Positions 24,501-34,611 of a DNA stretch of 64,000 nt are shown here, one piece after another. The notes under the pieces were generated by a model. The model worked only from the letters and a program-made list of their open reading frames with translations, made no database searches and was not told where the DNA came from. How positions within the stretch are numbered: position 1 is the stretch's first letter; every line of letters starts with the position of its first letter. Made by a program: the position numbers and the translations under genes. The DNA is taken from the NCBI RefSeq assembly GCF_009017415.1, contig NC_092409.1:3968001-4032000 (forward strand), given 5' to 3'. Source of the stretch: Aspergillus flavus (lineage: Eukaryota; Ascomycota; Eurotiomycetes; Eurotiales; Aspergillaceae).

Positions 24501-26024
24501 CTAAGCGAAACCGGCTCGCAGGTTGTCGTACTTGCTTTCCGGGTATGCAAGTGCGTTCGGGGTCTGATCCAAGGCGGCCGGTCCTCCCACGCCCTCCACG
24601 AAGGTTCCAATCAAGCTACCATCCGCTTTGTTGGCAGTCTTGCCTCCTTTGTCACCGCTAGTCTCCCACCACATACCACCAGCTAGTCCATGGTGCCGGA
24701 TGAAAGTCGCTTTGATCTCACTCATGCGCACATTGTCGTACGAGACCATCGTGCGGGTTGCAGGGTCATAGCTCCACGATGCACCGATACTGGGATCAAC
24801 ATACTCCGTTGCACCTGGTTTGGGAAGTGCCTTGTAGTCCCAAACCCCGTTCTCCCAGCTTCCTTCGCCCACGCCAGAGAAACTGGTCCCAGGGCCATCG
24901 GTATTGGTAAAAGCACGTCCATAGATAGGCATACCAACAACTATCTTAGAGCGCGGCACGAGACCCGCCGTCTCATAATATGTAAGTGCGTCGACTGTCG
25001 AAAATGGTGTCGAGCCAGGTCTGTCAGGAGAAGGATAGATATTTGCTTGATGACCCGCAACACTGTCCCAGCTCCCAGCATAGTCATATGCCATTAAGTT
25101 GTAGAAGTCCAGATAGGGTGTCATCTCACGAAGCCGGAGCTTTGAGTAATGTTCCTTACCTGCTGGGCAAGCAATGGTCAAATAGAACTTCCGCTGTGGG
25201 CCGGCTGCCCTGTCTAGGGTCTACACTGTGTCAGCACCGAGGAAGAACGAAGATAGGAGACCGACTCACTTCACGGCACTTCTGCAAAAGCAGTACAAAA
25301 TTATATGCCTCGTTATCATCTACGTGGCCTGTTAGCAAGGTTTCTCTGCCGCCGTCTTCGTGCATTTGCTTACCCTTGGGATATTCCCAATCGATATCAA
25401 AACCTTGTTATTCCACGTTAGCAGATGGCATCATACACACAAGTCCATCGAGGCAACTTACCATCAAGACCAAGGTCCAACACCAGCCTCGTGGCAGTTT
25501 CAGCGAACCTAGTGCGTCCGGCTTCCGTGCTTGCCGGCTGGGCAAAATTGGCCGAGTAGGTCCATCCACCGATAGACAGCAAAACTTTCAGTTGTCTATT
25601 CTGCTGTTTGAGCAAGAACAGCTGCTTGATGCATCCGTAGACATTAGTGCCGACGTCATTCCAGGAGTCCGTGGGATAGTGCTTCTCGATGTCGGACCAG
25701 GTGTCCGTCAGGTACACTTCTCCGGACTCAGGTCGGACATTGGCGAATGCATAGAGGATATGGGTCAATTTATCTGCAGGGAGATCCTGGGGGTTGTGAT
25801 TGCGCCCATAGATCGCCTTTTCTCAATTAATACCCTTTGAAGAAAGATCGCTCTGGACGCCAACTTACCCAATTGACAAAATATGCAACCGACTTTAGTC
25901 CGGAAGACATGGCTGGAGGGGTAGATGGAATCAGAATTGAAGTATCACCAAGGTATCGAGAGAGAAGAAGAGCGAGAAAAATGCCAAGAAATGCAAAATA
26001 GTAGATAAGTCGGGAAGGTGACAT
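24501..26024 (-). CDS. GH18 (class V type) chitinase with N-terminal hydrophobic segment
   Basis: About 430 residues from several exons. The catalytic motif FDIDWEYPK sits alone on a 30-nt exon (25374-25403) and keeps DxDxE with the acid/base glutamate. Other GH18 landmarks are [64 protein letters not shown] and [13 protein letters not shown]. The overall order matches ChiB1-type class V chitinases of Aspergillus, which hydrolyse chitin from the chain end, often during autolysis. No chitin-binding module is present. The upstream ATG at 26024 adds 38 residues, with a hydrophobic segment ([16 protein letters not shown]), before the second methionine at MSSGLKSV. The segment has a basic residue before it and no obvious cleavage site, so it may be a signal peptide or a membrane anchor. 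Introns lie at about 25808-25868, 25404-25458, 25329-25373 and 25218-25271. Confidence 0.88.
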
Positions 26025-28737
26025 GTCATACTCACCGAGGTATAGTTGGTATTTAAACTGAGTGCTCCTCCTGGAAATACACTGCAGCCTGATGAGTGTT
26101 GTACCTGCCTTAGGACCGACCTATGACGCGGGTCGGATACCCAAAATAACAACAGGGCTGAGAGTTTATTGGTTCAGGGTTCACTTGCGGCGGTGCAAGG
26201 ATGTGGGGTGTGGCGAGTGATGTGACTGTGGCTGACGAGCTGTCAACTGATGACACGAGGCGAATTCAATGGCTAAGACATTTTGTTTTCGACGAAGAGA
26301 TCTAACCACTTTATATAGATTCAAATCCAGCCTGTTAGACTGAATCGCACCAGTTTGCACGACCTTTTGAAACGTACACGCAGAATCTTTGGTGGCGTAG
26401 TCATTCTCTGCCTGACCTTTTGCTTTCTCTACTGAAACTTCGATGTTCCTGGTTCTTCATGTCCAGGTGACTGCGGCATTCCCTTGTCGCTTCGCACGCG
26501 GCTCTCTTGCCGTAGGGCAGGGTTGTATAGGAATGGTTCATCCCAAGTACTGATACTATCTCATATGATGAGTTATCTGAATCGTGTAAACTGTCAGAAG
26601 GACAGGTCAATCTCACGGAAGGGCACCCTTCCTTAAACGACCAGGGTATTTCCTTGCGGATCTTTAACCCCTGAGCAGTGAGTAGTTAATTACTTGGACA
26701 GCCGAAAGTCCGGGTGATAGTCAAGGAATGTGGAGGAATCCCATCTCGTCTATCATGGTTGGCTCCAGGAGATATCATGGGGACTCAGGTTACAGTCTTT
26801 AAGACTGCGATGACCGTGGGTAGTATTAAAACCACGACGGTAGTCTGTAACGTAGCACGACTAATAGATAATCCATCGCATGCGATGAAAACTAACCGAT
26901 CTCAGAGGTGAGAACAGGTCGAATATCAGAAATATATCTACCGAACGAGTCAGTGCACATGACCTATCTATTTTGGACTAGATTATGATGCCAAAGTGCA
27001 TTGAAGTGTCTGTTCGAATCGTGTAGGAGCTCCACGACTATCCAGAAATATCAGATTGATCAAGAGTACAGTCATCGAATCCAGTGGAAGATACTTCTCT
27101 TCTCAACTCGTAACATTCTTAGTCCCCACCAACTACACAAGCCTCAACAAAGCAAGATGGGAGGAAGACACAAATCCAGCATTCGTGAGTCGTGACTCCA
27201 AGTCACGAACCTTGGGTTCCTGGAAAAGGTTAAACTATGTTGAGCAAGAATTCCTTGCGTAGGAGAACTCCGATCCAGGTTCGAGCACCAAGAGAACGAA
27301 GCAAATCCCGAGAAATCGGCAACCCAAAAGAGTAAAAAATGTTCGAGTTCAATCGCCTTGCATCAGACAGACGGGCAGCATCCCACGCTTCATAGTCAAC
27401 GACGATCTCTAATGTCAAACCGGCTGCTTGGGGAGAGCGTACATAGTACAGACAGATGAACCTTAGCACGAACAAGACCTACCTTATCTGGAGTTTACTG
27501 TGGATCACTTTGTATCTCCTCAGCTGAACTGTGATGCAGGTTGCCAATCCGGGCATCTGATTGGCACCCTCGGCTTTAAACTACTGCAGGGCTCCTCTGC
27601 ACGGCCACATTCCGATCCCACCGACCACCAAGGATTGGGGGGAAAATTTTTTTTTTTTCTCTTTTGAAAAGTCCGTTTCAACTCTCAACTGCCGTGCATT
27701 TTGTGCTAAACTTAGTCTTGCATTGGGCCCTTCCCTGACTCCACGCAGCTTTCAGCTGGGATGTCCTCAACTAATCGACGCTAAAAGGGATAGTGCATAA
27801 GGAATCCATCCATGTGGTTCGGTATCTCCGATGGACTGGTCGGCGTTAAGACGTTACCCCAAGAGGAAGGAGCGTATTATCACCTAGAGGGTATTGTTCG
27901 ATCATGAAGTTTTCCAGTACTATGAGTATAACCTCGAAGAAATATCGAAAATAATTGACCTGGTTGGTTGGGATTTCAACCAATGGCAATGTACATCTTG
28001 GATAATTTTCATCATATTTCTTTTCTTTTTGTTAAAAAAATAAATAAAAACTCCCCACTCGCACCCGTGGGCCCCACAGTGCCAATCGGGTCAAAGCGCT
28101 TGACAGAAAACGACCACAAGAAGTACAGCTGGAGTACTTCCTACATTATGATCACTATAGAGTGTATCATACTAAAAAGGAGATTACAGGGATGAAATTG
28201 TGTAAAATATGTACGCCTTCCATTATTCAATATCATTCATCTTTTTCTTTTTAGCTCACTAGAGCCAAATGATCTATCGGCGGCCGAAATTAATTCATCT
28301 AATGGGGAATCGCGTTCCCTTCTCTGACTGGTACAGATATGGTTGCACTTAACAGTAGCCCGAAATTCGAGATCCATAGAACCCGTAAAAAGAACCAACA
28401 ACAAAAGAGAGGGGGTGAGAGAGGGTGACAGGGAAAAAAGGAAAGAAATGAAAAGAAATCAAATGTGGAAAAGAACTGGGGGACGTTCCACAATCTCAAA
28501 CGTCTCAGATTAGCAATCATTCGTGGGGATATCATAACCGTCAACAGCGTCATAGTAAAAACAGGTCCCAATCAAAGGAGGGGGAGGGAACTTTTTAGTT
28601 TTGTGGAAGAGGGGCATCTCTTCCTAGGCGCAATTAAGCGACCTGCGCTTAATCAAATGGTATGCCACCATTTAAATCGTCGAATGCCGTGCTTCTGATT
28701 GGCTCTCGGCAAAAGAACCTGACGTGAAGGGTGGGCT
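26025..28737. other. 2.7-kb interval without a supported gene
   Basis: The right side (from 28737) meets the end of the unrecognised four-exon gene and the left side is the chitinase promoter. Short frames on both strands (for example 26714-26911, 27001-27262, 28299-28571) lack domains and splice support. Poly-T and poly-A/G tracts occur near 27648-27665 and 28395-28460. Nothing resembles an intact transposon, tRNA or terminal repeat. Confidence 0.5.
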
Positions 28738-29481
28738 TCATGGATGTCGTTCAATCCAACTGCGCATCTCCTGTAGAGATGGATCGTCGTTAAGCCAATG
28801 GCCTGCGCGGATATCGGCTGCTCGAAGATCGGCCACAACGTATTCATCTGTCACCTGAGCAAGCTCCTGTTCAAGCCCAAAATGTCAGTCTAAATAGTTC
28901 GGTGGCAGATTGCAGAGAAAAGTACCAACCTGTCGGAATGTGTCGTTTACTAGCTTCAATCCAGCAGTATGTGTCTGGTTGGGCCGTTGTCCTCGGAGGA
29001 CATTTGCCCGATTGATAGACCATCTTCTCCCTGCTGCTGCGCGGAGGTAAATCTTATGAGCTTGAAAGCGACGGGCGCATCCATCGAGTATGACCCTAGA
29101 GGCAATTAGTTAGTTGACCACATGTTACATAGACCGGAGTAAATAGATACATACCTCCGAAGTTCTGCCTTTTCGGTTTCCGCATCATTCCTCCCGGTTG
29201 GAGGGACCGGGGTATAGTTAGACGACATTAGGGCTTGCGCAGCAGCCAAACTCTCCCGGATCACCTCATAGCCGGGCTCGTGGATATCTTCCGCGGGAAC
29301 TGGGATATCTTGTTGGGAGATGTGCACCAGGAGGGTTCGGTAGTCGTTGATGATCTCAGCCACTCTTAGGGCACGTGCGTCGTTGACTTAATCATGTATA
29401 TTCATTAGTATCGCATCGCCTTGCAAACTAATGTAGATCCCGGTTCAGGATTGGAGATGAATGCTTACGTCCGTCTGCCAT
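28738..29481 (-). CDS. Unrecognised four-exon protein, about 179 residues
   Basis: I do not recognise this protein. Canonical introns give one clean frame: a 13-nt first coding exon (MADG, ATG at 29481), then LNDARALRVAEIINDYRTLL to KAELRR, then VILDGCARRFQAHKIYLRAAAGRR to LKLVNDTFRQ, then ELAQVTDEYVVADLRAAD to SWIERHP and stop. Three introns with GT/AG ends that all keep the frame make chance unlikely. The product is soluble-looking, mainly helical, with no signal peptide or membrane span. A basic central segment (CARRFQAHKIYLRAAAGRRW) could bind nucleic acid or pack in a complex, but that is only inferred from composition. The gene stands alone, with more than 1.7 kb free of genes on each side. 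Confidence 0.65.
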
Positions 29482-31203
29482 TGCTACTTTCTCTAAGAAG
29501 CGACTCTAGGGAATAGACGACTAGAGACCGAAGAGCGAAAGCCCAGGTAGATCAAAGGGAAGGTCAAGTGGATAATGGAGCAATTGTTATACTAGGACGG
29601 CGACACCAAGCTAAGTAAGACTCTGTGGAAGAGTGGCTGCTCTACAATAGCGTTCCATCATTGAGGGCGAGATATGCCTTTTAAACTTGATCCCCAGGAC
29701 CACCGATGACAGCTTTCCAGTCCATCCCCGTAGGCCAAGGACGAAGAGCTTTACTCAGGGAGATCATCAAGGATAGTGGCTGGCTGCAAAAAGTGACTGT
29801 GCTGCTGAGGAGAGGATACGGATATCACAGCTCGGGACCACAGCTGGGCAATGACAAGTAGAGGTGGAGCCCATAGTAGGTAGAAGCCCCATCCGAAGCC
29901 ATGTGCCTAACCGACTCCAGTCATGTCGAGGAAGGGCTGATATCAAGAAGCGCGAACGCTAAGCCGCTGGTACGTCGGAAAGGATCTAAGAATGGGTCTG
30001 CATCAGCATAGTCAGGAAAAAAAAAAGAAAAAAATCAAAATCAAAACCAAAATCAATAATAAAAATCAATAAATTAACAAACAGAAAATAATAACCCGAA
30101 AAAGAAAAAGGAAAAAAAAAGTCTAAACCCCACAGACTAAATACAGTAGCAAAATGATACATCCATCCAGCATGGGATCATCTCATGTGTCAGTTTACCG
30201 CACCAGTGGAAACGCACCCACCGTGACTTTCTGGGATACTTGGATCTCGGAAAACTGAGTAGTAGATACTAGACTCTAATCTTGCAGGCAGATGCAGGCC
30301 GCCAAGTGGAACACCCTCCCGATGGGCTGATTGTTCGTTCGCCTAACGCCTAAAAATGGCGCTAAATGCCGAACTAGTTAGTCATGCACCAGCTGTGCTT
30401 TTGTTTCCCAAGCAAATGTGATCTTGTTTTCGCCACACTTTAGTCCCACGATATGCACGAGGGATGCGTTTCAGGTTCGGAGGCATCGACCGATTAGGCA
30501 AGGCTTCATCCGAGATCAGAGGAAAAGCAGAACATCATGGATATTCCCTGACTCACTCCCATCAATTGAGTTTTCAGGTACCAGACTTTGGCCTGGTTCG
30601 TGACTGAGATGAAACTACGCGAAAGCCACACTTCCCAGCTCAGCCACATCCCAACCACAGTAAATGGAGATCAGCTGAAGACCTGAATGGGCATCAAAAA
30701 GCAATGATTGACAGCCTCAGGCGGAAATCCTTGCCGCTCAGGATTATCAATGACTGCTTGGCTCTGGTGGCGAATATCTGCATATCCACAATCGACTACG
30801 TCAAGATATTGCCCCAGCGCATGCAAGACAGCTATTCTCTCTACCGTCAGGTAACCTCGCTCATTCCCTCCGATGTTGCTTCGCATTTGCAAAGCGCTCA
30901 ATCACTGCACTCCTTGCAGATTGTCACGTCTCACCATCTCTGTGGAGACTCAGGGAGCTTGCATGCTGCTCGAACCCATCATATCGCCAATTGTCAAAAC
31001 TACTTCATACCGAGGTCTTGGTTTCTGCACGTTGCCACAAACCTGGAGAAGTACAGAGACGAATCATCGTCGTCCGTCTACCGTTTGTCTGCCCTGGCAG
31101 TAAGGGTCCTTCGACTATATCACCACCGTAACAACCATAGTCGGAGTTATGCTATTAAAATATCATTCGCGTCTAGCAACATGCATGTTCATACGTTCGA
31201 CAT
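29482..31203. other. 1.7-kb interval with A-rich block
   Basis: Promoter side of the unrecognised gene and 3' flank of the proteasome alpha1 gene. About 30015-30120 is very A-rich, with many AAAATCAA-like words. A 236-codon plus-strand frame (30704-31414) and a 76-codon minus-strand frame (30671-30901) overlap; the former runs antisense into the real proteasome gene and neither has a known domain. Confidence 0.5.
30015..30120. repeat. A-rich low-complexity block
   Basis: About 100 bases consisting mostly of A with scattered T, C and G, including repeated AAAATCAA and CAAAATCAA words. It lies about 530 bases upstream of the unrecognised four-exon gene. It may be a promoter or nucleosome-excluding tract. 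Confidence 0.6.
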
Positions 31204-32274
31204 TCAGTCCTTTTCGGCAATAGCTTGCAGCCGTTCATCAATCTCATCCTCCGTCAGAGCCCGGAAATTGACATCCGTGCCCTCTTTACCATCCGTCCGA
31301 GGGCCGCCAACGATTCCAATCTCCAATTCGTGCTTCTTGAAATCAACGCTAAGCACATTGCTCAATGCTGTGATTCCCAATTCGACAACCTCCTCCCAAC
31401 TGCCCTCGGCGTAATCCTTGTTCTTCAGCTTCTTTTCCAGGTAAGTGATTGCCTCCTGCTGTTTCGGACCAGATGCGGTGGCCTTGTATCCGACGTAGTA
31501 GCCTGCGGGGTCGCATTTGTAGACCTGTGGGCCATTCTCTGAGTCGACAGAGATCAGGGTCATAGCGACTCCTAACGGGCGCATGTAAGCCTAGAAAGTA
31601 TTTGCGTCAGTCCACGTAACCGCCTATTGATCAAGTCGAATGACACATACCCTCTGTGTGTAGACCTGATTGATATTGGCAAGTCGCTTCGCAAGAACAT
31701 CACAGGGCATTTCATAACCGTATTTGTATCGGAACTCCGCCGCCTCTCCACGAGCACGGTCAACGGAAGCCCTAGCATCCGCTATGGAGCCGGTCATGAC
31801 ACAACCAACAGAGGGAGAGAGCCGGAAGATATGTGAAACAGAGGATGGATCAATCAGTTTATCCTATGGTGTCGATTAGACAAGGTCGGGACTCGGACAT
31901 GTGCGGAGTTGTAGCTTACAGCGACTTTCTTCTGAGACAACACCACAGCACAGTTCTTTCCCCTCACACCCAACGAGGTTATGTTAGCTGAGGTGATGGC
32001 TTTGAAGGCATATTCTATTGATGACAGAACATGGTCGATCAGCTATCCAGTTGTCTTATGGCGATGGTCCCCACATGTTCGGTTGACGTCGAACTGTTTC
32101 TCGAGGAGGTGGCTTTCCAACCAGAGGCACTCACCGACTTGGTACAGACGACCTTGGTCTGAGAAGATTGTGATATGTCTGTCGTATGCGCTTCCTGCTC
32201 GCAAAATGAAGGTCAGTAATCGATGAAGTCATGGCACCAGGTCAATCAATTTAGCCAAGGACCCTACCAGACAT
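31204..32274 (-). CDS. 20S proteasome subunit alpha1 (Scl1/PSMA6 type)
   Basis: An outer-ring subunit of the 20S core. The spliced protein begins [20 protein letters not shown] and continues [44 protein letters not shown], and [19 protein letters not shown] with [19 protein letters not shown], which is the alpha1 signature. The end is [20 protein letters not shown]. The [24 protein letters not shown] N-terminus is the alpha-subunit gate segment; here the Q-V-G-E-Y junction depends on the exact splice site near 32130. The first coding exon is only 7 nt (ATGTCTG), before an intron ending at GAGCAG. Further introns lie at about 31861-31917 and 31592-31650. Adjacent genes are unrelated, but two other ubiquitin-proteasome genes lie in this window. 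Confidence 0.93.
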
Positions 32275-32838
32275 GATGGCGATGAGCGTATATAGTACTT
32301 AGAAAAGTAAACGAGCGGGAACAGGGGGAATGTAAGCGGGGACGAAGGTATCGAGAAGCACGAAGAGGGGGAATGGCGATGGAGGATGATGAGGTTCGAG
32401 AGGACGCGTGCCAAAGGGTGCCTGAGGGCCGAAGCTCTGAGCTATTGAGTAAGCTCCACTGTCACCGCCTTTGGACAACGCATATCAATTGGCGGATCTA
32501 TGAATCCTACAAGGTATTATTTCTACATGGTAAAGATTATGGCTCGTTTGATTTTATGCCTTCATAAACAAATTTTGAATAGGGAAAATACTGTTCTATC
32601 TGTATATACTGGGTATACATGACAACTAACAACAGGTGAATCATGCCATCAGTTTGACGAACTCCTTCATATGCCTAGACCAGGTATCCAACTTTTCGCT
32701 AAAGACTTTTCGAAAGTAATCCTTGTGAACTTTTTGAAGATGTGACAGTTCGAGTATAGGCTCCAAGGGAACCATCTCGAGCAGAAGCGTAGGAGAAAAG
32801 ACGAGATAATAGGCCCGAAGAGCCTATGCAATGGTCAT
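32275..32838. other. Intergenic: alpha1 promoter and WKF gene 3' end
   Basis: The two neighbouring genes both read leftward, so these 560 bases hold the alpha1 promoter and the 3' region of the WKF-domain gene. No coding signal is evident. Confidence 0.5.
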
Positions 32839-34119
32839 TTAGGAAGAAGATGATGACGAGGATGACGAATCACTGGAGCTTGTGCTTTCAGAATCGCTGT
32901 CACTGCTCGAATCAGAAGACGAATCCCTGGGTGTCTCGTTCTTCTTTTTGCTGGCAGCAGCATCATCGTCGCTGTCGCTGTCACTAGAGCTTTCACTTTC
33001 ACTGCTGCTTGATATTTCCACAATAGCAGTTCGGTTCTTCTTCTTCTTCTTCTTATTTGCTTGGTTCTGGTTCTTCGCGCCCTTTCCTTTCTGTGTAAGA
33101 GGCTTTGGCTTCTGGAAGTTGAACAGCGTGCCATTGACTGCATACAAGACGAGCTCCGCTCGCTGTCTCATCTCAAGCTTTTTCAACGCATCGCCTTCCA
33201 GCTTATCCGTAGATCCAGTCGTATTCAGCTCATCTTGTTTGCCCTGGGACAAACATTCCCTGAAAGCGCCGACAGCGCTGTCATAGTTCTCCTTCTCAGA
33301 CGGGACATGCTCTGCAGACTCGTCCGCGGTACTTTCCTCCTTACTATCGGATGAAGCCTCCTCAATCTCTGCCTTCACAGCTTCCTCAGCAATCTCCCGT
33401 AACCGCTGCTTAGCACCTTCACTTTTCAAGCCCTGGAGATACACAAGAAGAGCAGCATTGTACTGAGTCGGCACCTGCTCCAACGAAAGAACATGTTTAA
33501 AGAGATGTGTTTCGCGGTTCTTCTGAAACTTCCACGCCGAGCGATGCTTGTAGTAAAGACTCAAGTAGGAGAGAATAGGAGTCTCATGAATCTTCCGGGA
33601 CGCATCACTCGCTGAATCTCCGGCAGCCGCCTGATCCTTGTTCTTCTTCTTTTTCTCCTTCTTCTTCTTCTGCTTCTTCCCTCCATCCTCGGCATCAGCA
33701 TCGGCATCCATATCCATATCCATATCCATATCGACATCACCCAGGGCATCACGACTAGGCACCTCCTTCTCCTCTACTTCAGTCGAGAAAGAAACCTTCT
33801 TCTTCTTTTTCTTGCGGGACTCATCCTCTTGTTTCTCAGCTGCAGGTTGTTCTTTCTCGTCCCGTTCATCGTTATCGTCGTCATCAAGTCGTCGTTTTTT
33901 GTTCTTGCGCGGCTTCTTATCCTCTGGCTCGGCTTCGGCTTCGGTTTCACTCCTCTTCTTCTTCTTTGAATCTTTCTTCTTTTCTTTCTTTTCCCTCTTC
34001 TCAACCTTATCTGTATTTTCTTTCTCTTCTTCTAGGGGGTCCTTGGCGTATTTGAGCTTCAGTCCTAATTTCTTCCACGCCGGGACGTGCGACGGCTGGG
34101 AAGATTCTTCACCCGACAT
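32839..34119 (-). CDS. WKF-domain protein, probably nucleolar
   Basis: A single exon of 426 residues. The N-terminal about 170 residues are very Lys/Glu/Asp-rich (EKREKKEKKKDSKKKKRS, SRKKKKKKVSFST) with a short MDMDMDMD repeat encoded by tandem CATATC at about 33708-33735. The one folded segment, about residues 190-250, reads PILSYLSLYYKHRSAWKFQK, ETHLFKHVLSLEQVPTQYN and AALLVYLQGLKSEGAKQRL, the WKF domain found in human C7orf50 and fungal homologues. The C-terminus is acidic and then serine-rich (SSSDSDSDDD, runs of Ser), like the Srp40/Nopp140 style of nucleolar proteins. A role in ribosome biogenesis is likely from the family and composition but unproven. KVSF is a possible PP1-docking motif. 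A CACGTG lies about 175 bases upstream. Confidence 0.82.
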   Translation of the reverse strand: MSGEESSQPSHVPAWKKLGLKLKYAKDPLEEEKENTDKVEKREKKEKKKDSKKKKRSETEAEAEPEDKKPRKNKKRRLDDDDNDERDEKEQPAAEKQEDESRKKKKKKVSFSTEVEEKEVPSRDALGDVDMDMDMDMDADADAEDGGKKQKKKKEKKKKNKDQAAAGDSASDASRKIHETPILSYLSLYYKHRSAWKFQKNRETHLFKHVLSLEQVPTQYNAALLVYLQGLKSEGAKQRLREIAEEAVKAEIEEASSDSKEESTADESAEHVPSEKENYDSAVGAFRECLSQGKQDELNTTGSTDKLEGDALKKLEMRQRAELVLYAVNGTLFNFQKPKPLTQKGKGAKNQNQANKKKKKKNRTAIVEISSSSESESSSDSDSDDDAAASKKKNETPRDSSSDSSSDSDSESTSSSDSSSSSSSSS

Positions 34120-34611
34120 TGCGGCAAATTGCGGCCTCCTCCTTTTGATTTCCGCGAAAAAAGTTCGAGTCGCGTATATTTAAAGACTCTGGAAAAGCGA
34201 TACAGAAAAAGACGCAGGTAGCGCCTAAATGGTGGGTGTGGGCTGTGTGAATTGAACGTTTGGATTGTCTTGTAGAAAGTTTTGGGAAAATTTCCACGTG
34301 AGTTGCGGAAGTTTCGCAACACCGCGGAATTAAATCTAGTGACCCCCAACCTTTACTAGATGGTCCGCTTCCATTTGAGAATATGCTTGGGATTTGTTTA
34401 CGTGCGCAATTCTTTTAGATTAGATCTCTCATGCTTACAAAACATTCCTCTATTATGGAAGTATATATATCAATGACCGTAAAATCATCGCTTGCATTAT
34501 CTATTCATGCCATTAAACTTTGCCCTCCCTGTTCCTTGACTCCAATTTTATAGTCCCAACCTTAGCCTCATCAAAAATGCGAACCCACGATGCATTCAGG
34601 TGAAAAGTACA
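34120..34611. promoter_or_regulatory. WKF gene promoter and GCP3 3' flank
   Basis: About 490 bases. CACGTG at 34295-34300 lies upstream of the WKF-protein start. The rest is AT-rich 3' flank of the GCP3 gene. No gene is seen. Confidence 0.5.

Noticed and set aside
27005..27035. GTTCGAATC, similar to a tRNA T-loop
   Set aside because: No matching acceptor, D- or anticodon stems could be formed around it.
30671..31414. Long overlapping frames on both strands
   Set aside because: The plus frame runs antisense into the proteasome alpha1 gene and the minus frame has no homology I recognise; no consistent gene model emerges.
33638..34183. A Phe/Ser-rich 181-codon plus-strand frame
   Set aside because: It is the antisense shadow of the Lys-rich WKF-domain gene.
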